A stretch of 64,000 bases of DNA from Tetmemena sp. SeJ-2015 (Eukaryota; Ciliophora; Spirotrichea; Sporadotrichida; Oxytrichidae): positions 1 to 64,000 of the forward strand of contig JAJKFJ010020978.1 in the NCBI GenBank assembly GCA_027382625.1, in the 5' to 3' direction. Below are positions 23,235 through 34,834 of the stretch, one piece after another (positions within the stretch are counted from its first letter, which is position 1; every line of letters begins with the position of its first letter). The notes beneath the pieces are model-generated. The model was not told the origin of the DNA. It saw only the letters and a program-made list of their open reading frames with translations, and ran no database searches. The position numbers and the translations under genes were made by a program.

Positions 23235-23612
23235 GTTTGGCAAGTTTGCGAACTCCAACAATAAAGCTTCCTTTTTATAATTCAATTAAAATTATTTTAA
23301 ATTCCCATCATTCTATACATTTTTTGTAGAATTAACAAGACAGCAAAATTCAAATTGAGATCTTTGAATTTCGAGGATTGAAGCATAATAAGTTATGATA
23401 GATATTCTATCATTATAATGATAAATTAATTTAAAGGCTGTAGAAATATTCTTTTTATGGTATTGATAATCTTTCAATCCATAACTTTGAGATAATGAAA
23501 TAAAGGTTTAAAAAATGAATAAATATTATTCATGATAATTCTTCTCAGTCATAGAATAAATAGTGCCATTTAATACTTTGCCTGTCTTAATTTACAATGT
23601 TTTCTCCTATAA

Positions 23613-25142
23613 TCAATCGTGATTCCCTAACGTCCTTAACCATTAAAATGAGATTTATAATGCAAAAAAAATTTAATGTTTCCTTAAGCAGGATTCGTAT
23701 GCTAGAAAGAAGATTCCACTGCCAGGGAATACTTTTAAGACGAGAGGTGTGAGTCCTTTGTAAAAGGCAGGTATGCCTTCCAGCTTGTAAATTTTGCGAG
23801 CGCAATCAATCATCCCATTATACTTTACCTCTTCTCTGAAATTATTTACATACTTAATTAATTATGATAATAAAAAATTAGTGGAAGTTTGAAGATTAAG
23901 TTATTTGATTTACTCTGCAGTGTAAGATTTCATCTGCAGTCGCATTCGAACTACATTTATTGGGAGAAGAGTAACTGAAGCTATTGACTTAGAAAGACCG
24001 CCCGTAAGAAAAGGAATCCACATATCTTTGCTCTAGCTCTTAGTATTGTAGCCAAGTAAATAGCGAAATCAATTTTCACTAAATGTATTTCTACATGTGA
24101 TTATTAGTTAGTTTATGTGGTTGATATTTTCATATGAGAACATTTGAATTATTCCATACGTCGACATAAACAAACTTGGAACAAAGCCTTTGTAAAATGC
24201 TTTGACTCCCTCGTTCTTGTACATATCTTAGATTATGTGCTAAGTCGCATTCAAACTCTAAAATATTAAATCAGTATATCAGCATTCTCCTCTATCTCAA
24301 GTTAAATGAAAAATCTTTTGAGTAATCATTCTCAAAGTTAGGACAGAATAAATTTAGCGTCAAAATGCAAATAAAAGTTAAAAAAATAATTTAATTCTAC
24401 TAAAGCATCATGATAAGAATATTAAATTTAATTCATAAAGATGGTATTGTTTTTATTATAGAAGAACGGATATAATTATTTATAGTTAGGACAATTACTT
24501 ACAGAAATACCTCCTTTTTCCTTGTAAAGTGCAAGACGAGTTTTGACTGTCCACATAGGAGTTGTGATGAACATGCTCACCAGACCTGCTCTCATGGAAA
24601 TAAATACTGTCTTGAGTGAGTAAGGTTTCTGCGGATCGTAATTGTATCTCAACAATAAAATTTATATTCTCTTCTTTCCATCAGCGTAGACATAGAAGAA
24701 AATACTATTTGCGACAGAGCCAGCTATATGTTTATCAATACACCACGATAGAGCACTGAAAATCCCTTCATGCTTGTACATTTAAACCAAAGCATCCATG
24801 ATTCCCTTATACTGGGGTATCGGATTATTTTTAGCCAAAGGTCATTTGCTAAAAACTAATATGAAACTATGAATCCCTTAAAGATACCTTAAAACCTGAG
24901 TTTAACATTTTCCAAAGGATGAAAAACGCATGATGCTAAGTTAGCGACAACTCCTGCTACCGATGACTTCCATGGAGCGGATTTCTATAAAATAGTTAAG
25001 AAATTTCATAGTACACTAATTTTTAACAACTTTTCAAAATAGCCCACTCATTAAAGGTACTCAATTGTTGACTGACTCGAATTTAATTGATGCTAAGTTT
25101 TTATTAAAAGATGCTGTGGAATAATCTGATGTTGGAATCCAT
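23613..25142 (-). CDS. SLC25-family mitochondrial carrier
   Basis: Inner-membrane carrier with three repeats. Repeat 1 has P-L-E-N-V-K-L-R-F-Q (about 24910). Repeat 2 has P-M-W-T-V-K-T-R-L (about 24560), preceded by membrane residues M-R-A-G-L-V-S-M-F-I-T. Y-N-G-M-I-D-C-A-R-K-I-Y and E-G-I-P-A-F-Y-K-G-L-T occur in repeat 3 (23830-23740). The P-x-W form of the second signature is typical of pyrimidine nucleotide, folate/FAD and NAD carriers, so one of these substrates is likely (family knowledge). The start at ATG 25142 precedes a short leader, and TGA is at 23615-23613. AT-rich interruptions at about 23860, 24070, 24270-24490, 24850 and 25010 are IESs or introns. Confidence 0.82.
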
Positions 25143-25718
25143 GAATAATGTTAAAACAAAAATTCACTTACTTTTTCAATGGATTAATTTGTGGCCATTA
25201 AATTGATCAATAAAGCTTATTTATATTTTCAAAAATAGCTGTACTCGAATGCCTCATAATTATTGCGGAAATACATTTTAATATCTTAAGGTCATTTTAG
25301 GAATTGGTTTTGAATCGCTGATTTCAATAATAAATAGAGATCAATAAGAAAGTTAAAGATTATTCCAATAAATTAAATCTACATTGAAAGTATACTTGTA
25401 TTATATTAAATTAAATGAAGTCTTAAATCATACAATTAAAGCATAAGATTTATAAGTGTGCGAGCTTAATGATAAAAAAGTACTAGTTTAAGTTATATTA
25501 TTTTAAAAATAAATTAAGCTAAATGAGGAACACTTTATGATTACTTTGCAATTAAAATTTTATCACTATAAAATCAATCCTCTCTATCTTAAAATGTTTA
25601 TTTAAAATAAAACTGCTCATTTTTAATGACTATACATTAAGATTTAAAACTATAATTAAATTGAAGTATAGAAGAATTAAGTCTAAACATACAATATTAG
25701 TCATCTAACTAACTCACA

Positions 25719-28700
25719 TCACTTAAAAGAATTTCTGCGGAACAATTTCTGCCCTTAGGTTCCATCGACAGATTCTTGCTCTTTCGTCACTTTCCTCTTT
25801 TTATTATCACAAACAAATAATTCATATGATTAATATATTTTTCAAATTTACTTAAGGAAAGTATTTAAAATAAGTGGAATCATCAGTCTTTAAATAAATG
25901 AAAGTGATTCTAAAAGCTTTTTAGGGAAATAAATCCTAGAAAATGCTATAATTCTAATTTATTTAAAAATGAAAGGTGAAAATTAATTTCGTGAAATGAA
26001 TGATCTGCCATTTATAATTAAAAGATAAGATTTAAGACAAAATCAAGAATACATTCACTATTTATAATGCTTCTGTTTCAATTAGAGTTAATTGAACCAA
26101 TATGGAAAAGTAATGGCAACTTACTTTATGTTTGTAAAACTCTTGTTAAATGTACTTAAAATTGATTTTAATGAATTAACAAATAAGAATATAGAGTTAA
26201 GTATATTAAAATAGTTACAGAATTTCTTTAATAAATTTTATTATGATTTGAGGATGGCTATGATTCTTTTGCGTTAGTTAGAAGTTTTCTCTTTGAGTTA
26301 AATATAGTAGAAATTTTAATTAAAATCGGTGATTGGTTAAAATAATAAATGGAGAGTTGCAACTTCGTGTCAGTTGAAATCGCTCTAACATCACTCGATC
26401 TGTAGCTTGTTCGATAGCTTATCAAAAAATAATATGAGCTTCTTCTTTAATCATCTTCGTAGCACCTCTCAGCAGCGAGATATGACTCACGCACTCATCT
26501 TCATCCTCATCATCATCTTCTTATAAACTTGTGTCGCTTATAACTCTTTACAGAGCGCGCCCACACAAAAGTTGCAAGGATAAAAAGTTCTTAGAATTCT
26601 ATGCTGAATCGAATGGTGTAATTATTATTTAAATTAGACACACTTCAACTGCCGCTGATTTATTCCATTTAATTTAATATCTAATTTAATTCTCTTTTTT
26701 ATTAAATTCTCAGCTATAATGAAAATCTCAAATAAAAAAAGAGTAAAGCCCGTTGATCATTATAAAAATATAAAGTTCAAATATAATGAACTCTTGAATT
26801 TATTCATGCTTTCTAATTCAATTTATTTTGGTGATATTTATATAGTTAAAATCATAATGTTGCTTATGAATTTAACCTCCTCCAAAAATTGCTATAATTT
26901 TTTTTAAATTTAGCTCTTTTAAAAGTTCCATAATATTTTAAAAAAAGAGTTTTAGTATAACAACTTTCAAAGAATTAAATTGATTATGAATCTTTCTGAA
27001 ATTACCAAATAGTTGCTAATGTTAATAAGCTAGCATATATGTATATCCAAAGTAAAAAAAATATTTAAAAGATTCATTAACTGCCATCAAATTTTAAAAG
27101 ATTCTACTATTCGTATTTGGGTTTTAAGAAAGATGATGCTCTACATTTTATTAGGATTAGTCTAATAAAATTAAATGTTTTTGCAAGAACTAATTAAAAA
27201 TATGAATTAAAAACTTGCAATACAACGTTTTCTTTGATTATTTTAGTTTATTATCGACTAAATTATTATCCATATAGATATTTAATGAACAAAATAATAA
27301 ATATTCAGCATAAAGATAGATCAAATTAAATTAACTTGCCGAAAAATTATTTAACCTTGATTTTAAAAATCTTTCAGGTTATCAATGGTTATAAATTTTA
27401 GAGTTTAAGATAATTTGACTTCCATTAATTAACTCCCTTATAAAATGTGAACTTAAGATTAAGAAAATTTAACCATAAATTTACTCATTTTAACTTAAAT
27501 TAACGATTAGTCATCATTTTCACACTCTAAAAGACTCTGCTAATCCGTTTGATCATTTCTACATTTCTCATTATGATTAGAGATTTGCTGAAACTTTCTT
27601 TTCTTAGGATTTGTTTGCTTAGCAGGCTGCGACTTTTCATCCGAGGATGAGTTAGGGCTTGAGCTAACTTCCACCCTTGAGATGATAGTATCGATGGCTT
27701 TTTTATACTTTCTCTGAACCTTTTTTGCATACTTCTGCTTTTCTTTGGTCTTAGGACTTGATTTTAGTTATGGATCTGAGTATGAGGAATAGGATGGAAT
27801 TTACTAGTGCTGCTCCGACAAATGAGAATCCTCGCTAGAGTTTGAAATATAGCTACTGCTGGCTCCATCGCTCCTCAAGTCCTTCTCGTTCATGAGGCAG
27901 TCAATTTCCTTCTTTATCTACAGAAACCTCAGAGATTGTTCGGCTGGCGAAATTATCGCAGAGGAGGAGTTTTGCTATTACAAAGTTTACTGAGTCCTAT
28001 TACTCAAGTTCAGATGAGAGAAAGAATTCACAGATTGGTTAAATGGATTTGAATTGCTTGAGTTAGTAGTTGAGTAGGTGCTGTCTCCGTTTAAGATGCT
28101 TGTCTTTCTCATGAGAGAGTAAGCTTCTGCATCATACTTTCCATTCTATATATAAAAAGGGTGCAATTTTCTCAAATAGAGAAGCAGAATAGTTCTAGGT
28201 TTTGGTGAGATAGTTTTGCTTGACAAGTATTTTCTGCATGGCTTTATTTTTTGCATCCTCCTTCGAGATTCCACGCTCCATGTAATTCCTCATTTTCCGA
28301 AAGAAAGCTAGTTGGAACTTTTGAAGCATTAAGAAACTATTTTCTGCGATGATTTTCGAACGGAGCTGAAGTTTCTCTTGCTGAGAAAAAGCAAAATTCA
28401 AATTTTTAGAAAGAATAAGGGGTATGAGGTATAAAAGCAGTTTAGGATAAGCAGCTTTTATAATTCAAAATAATTAATTACAATCTTTGTTTTAACTAAT
28501 AACTTTTTTTTAATTTCATCGAAAATTCAGCGATCATACTTAATATTATATCTAAATAAGTCTAAGGTTAAATATAACAATATGATTATTTTATCTCCAT
28601 TTTAAAAGTTTAAATTATTTGTAACCCCTTGGAAAGGTTATGCTTGGCATAGTCATAGTTTGATGAGTTTTTCTGATGCTAGTCTGAGTCTAAATTTTAA

Positions 28701-29493
28701 TTATAAATAGAGTCATAACTTTGTTGGAAATCGGAATCATGATCTCTGCAATCTTGATCATCATCATCCAATCTAATTAAGGACATTTTTTATATAGTAT
28801 AATTTAATTTAATATAGAGAATGCTGGAACTATCACTTGAATTTAAGAATGTGACAACAAATAGCATTGATTTTACCTTGGTAATAAGAGTTATTAAAGT
28901 GCGAGCCCACTTCAAATCTTTGAATAGAGGAAGACCCAAATTGCACATTTTATTATTTTAAAACCGATGCTTATTCTAAATAAATTAAATCATAAATGTA
29001 TAGTTATTTTCATATTGCAATTTATATTACTTATAATTTTCCGATTAAATTAAGTTTTGCTTAAGCATTTTTAGATAAATTTTTTTAACTGTAATTTTTG
29101 TGATTGGCTGAGAGATGAATGATTATTGGCACTACAAAACATGACATTATTTTTCATTAAATTAAAAATCCCAATTTCTAAAATTTATGGTTTTCCATTG
29201 TCATCAAACTCATATTAACTTATTCTTAACTGAATTTTAAGCTTGCATTTAAATGCTGAAATTTTAATAAACATTAAACTTTAAATTAGTCTTTTATTAA
29301 TTCTTTATTTTCTTTAAATTAAAATGACGAGAGAGAAATTAATTTAACATTTTTACAATAAAATTTGCATATTCAAAAAAATATTTATATTGAGGAAGCA
29401 ATCAAGACATAAAATATATAATTATGGTTAAATTATATTGATTTTATTAGATAATTTACCTGCTCTGATGATGTTAAGAAGAGAGGTCTGCAT
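25719..29493 (-). CDS. Unrecognised acidic/Ser-rich protein in widely spaced coding islands
   Basis: A series of minus-strand coding islands in one direction. They are M-Q-T-S-L-L-N-I-I-R-A ending at a GT donor (29493-29460), M-C-N-L-G-L-P-L-F-K-D-L-K (28948-28875), and an acidic M-S-L-I-R-L-D-D-D-D-Q-D-C (28786-28600). Next come a helical segment (28400-28195) and a long Ser/Asn/Lys-rich part (28140-27500). An acidic coiled-coil island follows (26580-26340), and the last is a basic C-terminus K-R-K-V-T-K-E ending in TGA at 25721-25719. Joining them as one gene is inferred from strand, order and style; the last two islands could belong to another gene. In the 26340-26580 island a 21-nt block with pointer AAGCT removes an in-frame TGA. 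No domain recognised. Confidence 0.4.
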
Positions 29494-30355
29494 TTTGAAA
29501 GCTAAAATAAAATACTAAGCTTTGCTACAAATTAGAATCACAATTAAATATATTATAATTAAAAGATTATAATAATTTAATAGATATCAAGCAATTAAAA
29601 TAATAATAAAGACTGAGAAAACATTAGTCTATTAAATATAAATAAATTTAATCTTATTTTCTTAGAGTTAATTCAATCATCGTTAGTTTTATTCAAGTGA
29701 AAATAAAATAAAAAATGAAGGAAAAAAGTAAGATTGTGAGGGCCCTTAAGAAATAATCATAATTTATTTCCTCTTATGAAATAACATTTCGAGATATTTT
29801 TCACGATAAGAAATATTATTTCAGGTTTTAAAAATGTAAGACTTTAAATTAATTCTCTTGATAAAAACATAATTGCAATGTATTTATCATAACCTATAAA
29901 AATGATTATAAAATACATAGAATCATCAGAACTCTCAGCTTCGTTCATTTCTGGTTTATTTATGATTATTGCTAAATTAATTTATGAACTTGATTTTAGC
30001 TATAAAATTTAGATAAAATTGATAAATGATGAGGAAATTAGGCGTTAAAATTTTTACAGCAATCAAAAATATTGAATTTTAAGTCTGATCTGAAACCTTA
30101 TCAAACACAATTCCTGATAATTAGATTCGCTCTGATCTGCATTTAGTCATTAAGAAATAAAAATTTCAACATTTTAAAATGCTAATTTAGTGGGAATTTA
30201 ATTAAATTTTATGATAAAATATGAGATGAATGAGAGTATTCAGATTATTTCTTGGCAATAATTGTAATTTAAGCAATTTTAATTACTTATGATTTCTAGA
30301 TCCCGCATACTTTTTATAATTATGAGCTAAGAAATACTAGTGAAGAAATTATTAA
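29494..30355. other. AT-rich spacer
   Basis: About 860 bases with very low GC and no coding island, repeat or RNA gene that I could recognise. It separates the 5' end of the acidic-protein gene from the 3' end of the next minus-strand gene. Confidence 0.5.
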
Positions 30356-33028
30356 TCAAATAAACTCTGGACAAAAGATGACCTCGACAAGTGGCTAGAA
30401 ATGGCTGGCCGCACAAATAACGTTGCAGCTAAAATGGGTTAAGTGAATAGGATTTGATTACTTCTAGAACTGCAGGGCACTGATCAAGTTGACTGGTTGG
30501 TTAGCGATAGAGAAGGAAGACTCAACCATAGTTGGAGTTTGAGTGCTGGACAAGGGATCCTCTTCTCTGAACTTCAAGTCATTGATTAGGATGTTCCCGT
30601 TGCAGTCTCAATATAAAATGTGATAGATAATTTAATTTAGTCTCCAGCTAAGATGTGTCTGTTGAGTAGAGCGATGTTTGAAGTAGAGTCAAATATCAGC
30701 TGCTTAAAGCTGATAGACTTCACTGGCAAAAACTCATCCTGAAATAATATTTAGAGTACTTAGAAATCTGCTTACTCTCTCGATAGGCTTTATGAAAACC
30801 ACTCCGTTGATTGGTGACTTCATCAAGATCAAGTCTCTCCCAAAACACTCAGCGTAGTCACAATACTCCACCACCTATAAAGATAAAGCTATTCATTTCT
30901 TAGACAAAAACATTTGATAAGAAATATAAGTCGTACTTAAAACAAATCCACTCAATTTAAAAGCACTTATTTCTAAATCTATTCACTAAAATTAAAATTA
31001 ATAATAATTGTGGGGCCCAGAATTAGATTATAAATGTTAAATATAATTGATAAACTCAAATCTTGATACTTGATTAGAAATTTCTTTTCGTTAAGTCCTC
31101 AAAAGAAAGAAATTTATTACTATACTAGTTTTAGTCCTCTTAAAATATAATGAACTATAAATTGAATCCTCTTACTATACTATTTAGTTTTCATACTCTC
31201 TTGTTAGACTAGGATTATAATCAGATAATAAATTAATTCTTAAAATGAAATTATATTCAATTTGAATGATATAGGCTGAAGTTAGTTGGGGATATTGTTT
31301 GCTCTAAGTGCTAAATATTGAGGATTTAGCTCTCTACTATATTAAGTACTTCTGATAGCTATGGCTTTAAGTTTCCCTCTAGAAATTATTAGTTTATGAT
31401 AGTAATGATGGTATTTTTGCCTATCTAGATCTAAAACCTCCATATTCCTCATTCTATTGATCTCCAAATTAAAATAAATTTGAGCATGAGCTGCAAGCTG
31501 TAAGATTTATCAGTTATACTATTCTATCCATGCTGTAAAGTATTCGAGTGCTGTGGATTACGAGAGATAAGGGAGTCATTATGGCTTTTCTGATTAAATG
31601 AGTTGCAATTGCGAGAAACTATGTCCTCTAAATTGGGCAACTTGAATTGTTTAAGAATTAAATAAAAAGTTTTCTCTCTTCGTCCTGCTGCTGCTTCAGA
31701 TGCTTGGATATTTTATTTTGAATGAACTATGCTCTTACAAAAGCACTCGCTTCTTTTTAATTCTCCCTCTCCATGTTCTTTTCATAGAATTAAGTATTTA
31801 CTTAAATTTATAATCTATATTTTATAGCCATAGTCTAAATTAGCCTGAGGTAATCTTCCAGTTCTAAGACTGTGGGTTCTGTGTTAATCTTAATCTATGG
31901 AGTTCTAAAGTCTTTTCCTAGCTTCTTCTCTCAGAGTTTTATTTTCTAAACTAAAATAAATAAGAAACCAAAAATAATTATAATTAAAGAGAGATATCAA
32001 TCTTTCCAATTAATTTAAATTTAAAACTAAACTTATGTAGAGATATATTATTGAGATCCTAGAGAGAATAAAATATTTGTTTCCCTAGTCTTTTATCGAG
32101 CAAACTTAATGAACTCCCTATTATAAAATTCTCAAGTTTAAATTTATATTGATATAAATGACAAGATATAAACTCTATTGGAAGGCATCTTTGTATTGAG
32201 AAACCTACTTCAGATCGTTAATTAAAAATGACTTAGATTGCAGATGGTCTTGGTGCCCTAGCATAAAACTCTTCGGCTTGTTTACTACTAGTTAAGCATT
32301 TTAGGTGTGTCCTTTTGCAACAGAGAACACATTTTGTAACTCCTTGAAGTCGTCACTTGGATCCAGAGAATAGTAGGACCCCTCAGATTGTTTCAGCAAA
32401 GGATACTTCGAATCTTCTTCAATAAAGAATATATAATTTCATATTTTAATTTGGAAAAGCATTAAACTTTCAGCAACTTAAATTATATTTACTAAAATCG
32501 TTTTAAAACCATTCAAAATTTATTTTCGTTGGATATCATGCTTCTTTTCTTTAAAAAATTCTATCTTACAATAGATTTATATAGCAATAATTTATAATAC
32601 ATTTTTAAAGTATTTGGGACATATATTTATAATTTCTTTAGAGTATAATTTATTGTTCGAGCTTTTACCCTTTTGTTTCTGCATCAAATCAATAAATATA
32701 ATTTGCTTTTATCTTTCCTTCCAAATTAATCTAAATTTTAAATCATGAAGATTAAGAAGCGCCTCGATTTAGTTTGGCAGGTGTGAATTTTTATTTAGCT
32801 CTTTTAGTGCATTATTCTTTTGAGAAAGAGGGGAAGCATTTGTGTTTATTATACCTCCATTGACTTGGATTCAGCTGAGAGTGCTCCATTTATCAGCCAT
32901 CTATTCACTTCTAAAATTTGGTGGTCTGATAGGAAGTTTCTAAGGCTCTCTCAGCTCTCTCACTTATTTTTCTATGGTGTAGTAATTAGGTTGCAGTGTT
33001 TGCTCACATCGTCATACTTTTCTCTCAT
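30356..33028 (-). CDS. Unrecognised protein with coiled coil and conserved-looking C-terminal domain
   Basis: Coding blocks on the minus strand run at 33028-32750, 32440-32160, 31940-31260 and 30890-30356. A charged start (M-R-E-K-Y-D-D-V) is followed by V-R-E-L-R-E-P-Q-K, a helical Glu/Lys/Arg-rich middle, and a compact C-terminal region with V-V-E-Y-C-D-Y-A-E-C-F-G, H-I-L-A-G-D-C-N-G-N-I-L-I and F-R-E-E-D. TGA is at 30358-30356. The C-terminal block looks globular but I could not place it in a family. One IES with pointer GAGACT is certain; other AT-rich gaps are probably IESs. The gene is divergent from the WD40 gene starting at 33498. Confidence 0.45.
30610..30638 (-). other. IES with 6-bp pointer AGTCTC
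   Basis: AGTCTC (GAGACT on the coding strand) lies at 30604-30609 and 30639-30644. Removing 35 nt joins H-I-L-A-G-D to C-N-G-N-I-L-I-N-D-L-K-F and restores the frame. Confidence 0.86.
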
Positions 33029-33497
33029 TTTTAATTATTAATTTCAGCAATTTATGCATTCTAAAATATCCTTATCTAAATAAAATTTCAGAATAAGATA
33101 AAATAAAGTTTATAATAGTAAATGCTTCTGTTTGCAATTAAATTAAGGAGTATATTAATACTCACTTAGAAGGAATAATCTTTATTTATTTCTCATTTAA
33201 AATGTTTATGCCAATTTGTGCTAAATTTTAGCCAAGATATCCAAGCATTTTCAGCAAGAAATAATTTCTCATTTTAAAAGTAATTCAGGTTATGAATTTG
33301 GAAAATATATAGCATTTAAAGATTAAATTATGTCTCTCCAATTAAGTTAATGAAGATAAAAATTTATGCAATTGTCTTTGTAATATATTTTATTGGAAAT
33401 AAATCCCAAATAACTTTTTAGTTTAAACGGGAATAGTTGAATTAATTAAAATTATAATCCTTTATCAATAATAATAGTTTAAACAAGAGTTTTTGTG
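33029..33497. other. Divergent AT-rich intergenic region
   Basis: About 470 bases between two divergent genes. No coding signal. It must contain both promoters, but no specific element could be recognised. Confidence 0.45.
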
Positions 33498-34806
33498 ATG
33501 ATTTAAAACCCAGCTCCTCTCCGGAAGAATGCTTCTTACTTGTTTTATAATTTATTTCAAAGACCCTTTCTGGCGATAAAAAGGTTCAGAGCTCCTCTAA
33601 TCAACCTCAACTTACTTCAAGATTACCTTAGGTGATCACAGAACTAAAGATTTCCTGCTAGCTCTGAAAGTTCAAAAGCTACTAAGAAATAAGTCAATCC
33701 TGATAGAGCACAGATTCAAGGTAAGTTTTCGAAGGGAGGAAAAATTTTAAAGCAGAAAAAGAATCTTGCACAATATAACTTAATTCTATTTATTAGAAGA
33801 GCAAAAGCAAACTATAGAAGCCATAGATGTGAATACTTTTGACCTGGAAGTCCCTACTAAAATTCTGGAAAAGTAAGAGATAAAGATCTTAATGCATTTT
33901 GAAGAGAAGCTTCAATGACTTTGAGAGTTGAGTTTGCAAAATCCAACAAGTTGAGAATTATTCAACTTGAGCCTGACAGAATCAACTTTATAAGAGCTTT
34001 CCACATGATAAAGGGGGAGGGTTAACCTCCTTCTCTAGGCATATTAGTTGCCTTTCATAACTAAGTAACTATAGCTCAATAAACCATTTTAGGTTTGTGT
34101 TTACTCAGCTGAAAGTTTAAGAGTGCAATCTTCGAAAGATTAGTTCAAGCCACAGTTCATTTTAGTTTCAGCTTTTGTGGTTCAAGATGTTGGCGAAAAC
34201 ATCAAAGCTTGCGAGTTGCTTGAGACAACCGGCAAATTTTACTTTGCGGGTGAGCTTGGCATAATTTACTGTGCTGAGTTGAGCAAGAATACCCCTTATC
34301 AAAAAGTAAATTTTTTTTAATCAAACAATGCATGGTCATTTCAAATGCATTAACTAGCTTAAGATTTGCCCAAGAAACTAAAACCTGCTTCTTTCTTGCT
34401 CAGATGATTTCTCTATCAGACTTTGGGATGTGAATAAGTTGCTCTAAGTGATTGTGTTTCTAGACATTGAAGGCCAGTAGTCTGAGATTCTAACAATTGT
34501 AAGTCAATCTCGTTTTAAACTTTAACAGGACTGGTTCTGCACTGGCGACAGATTTATCTCCTACGGGATAATCAATATTTTTCACTTTTATAAACTAGCA
34601 CCTGCGAGTGTGGGAACTTGACGACAGGTGCAAAGTTCACATTCGGAAAGTGTCGCAGCTCTCACATGTCAACAAAACTCAGGACTTTGCTTTGATTGAG
34701 ATCTTCAACTAGTGCACCCTCTTCCAGGTACATATTATTTACTCCGCGCTAAGAAATGATAGAGTTATAGTTTATCTAGGTGTATATTTCTTGGACAGAT
34801 TATAAG
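33498..34806 (+). CDS. WD40 protein resembling ESC/EED (PRC2 subunit)
   Basis: ATG at 33498 opens a polar N-terminus (S-E-S-S-K-A-T-K-K) joined across a GT..AG intron (33721-33796) to E-Q-K-Q-T-I-E-A-I-D. WD40 blades follow: A-C-E-L-L-E-T-T-G-K-F-Y-F-A-G (about 34205), L-L-L-S-C-S-D-D-F-S-I-R-L-W-D-V (34390-34435), an intron at 34499-34528, D-W-F-C-T-G-D-R-F-I-S-Y-G-I, then L-R-V-W-E-L-D-D and D-R-V-I-V-Y-L-G. The order L-L-S-x-S-x-D-x-x-I-R-L-W-D, the F-x-x-x-E-G insert, the D-W-x-x-x-G-D-R-F-I-S-x-G-I-D segment and R-V-W-E-L closely follow EED, which binds H3K27me3 in PRC2. The 3' end past 34806 is unclear and a final blade may be missing. A generic WD40 protein is the alternative. Confidence 0.58.
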
Positions 34807-34834
34807 ATTTAAAATATTATAATAAACAAGTGAA

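Noticed and set aside
26719..26907. 62-codon plus-strand ORF
   Set aside because: Composition matches the surrounding AT-rich noncoding DNA, with no domain or conserved-looking sequence.
32820..33041. 73-codon plus-strand ORF with hydrophobic end
   Set aside because: The minus strand reads as a polar helical coding block continuous with the gene at 30356-33028, so the plus-strand ORF is its shadow.
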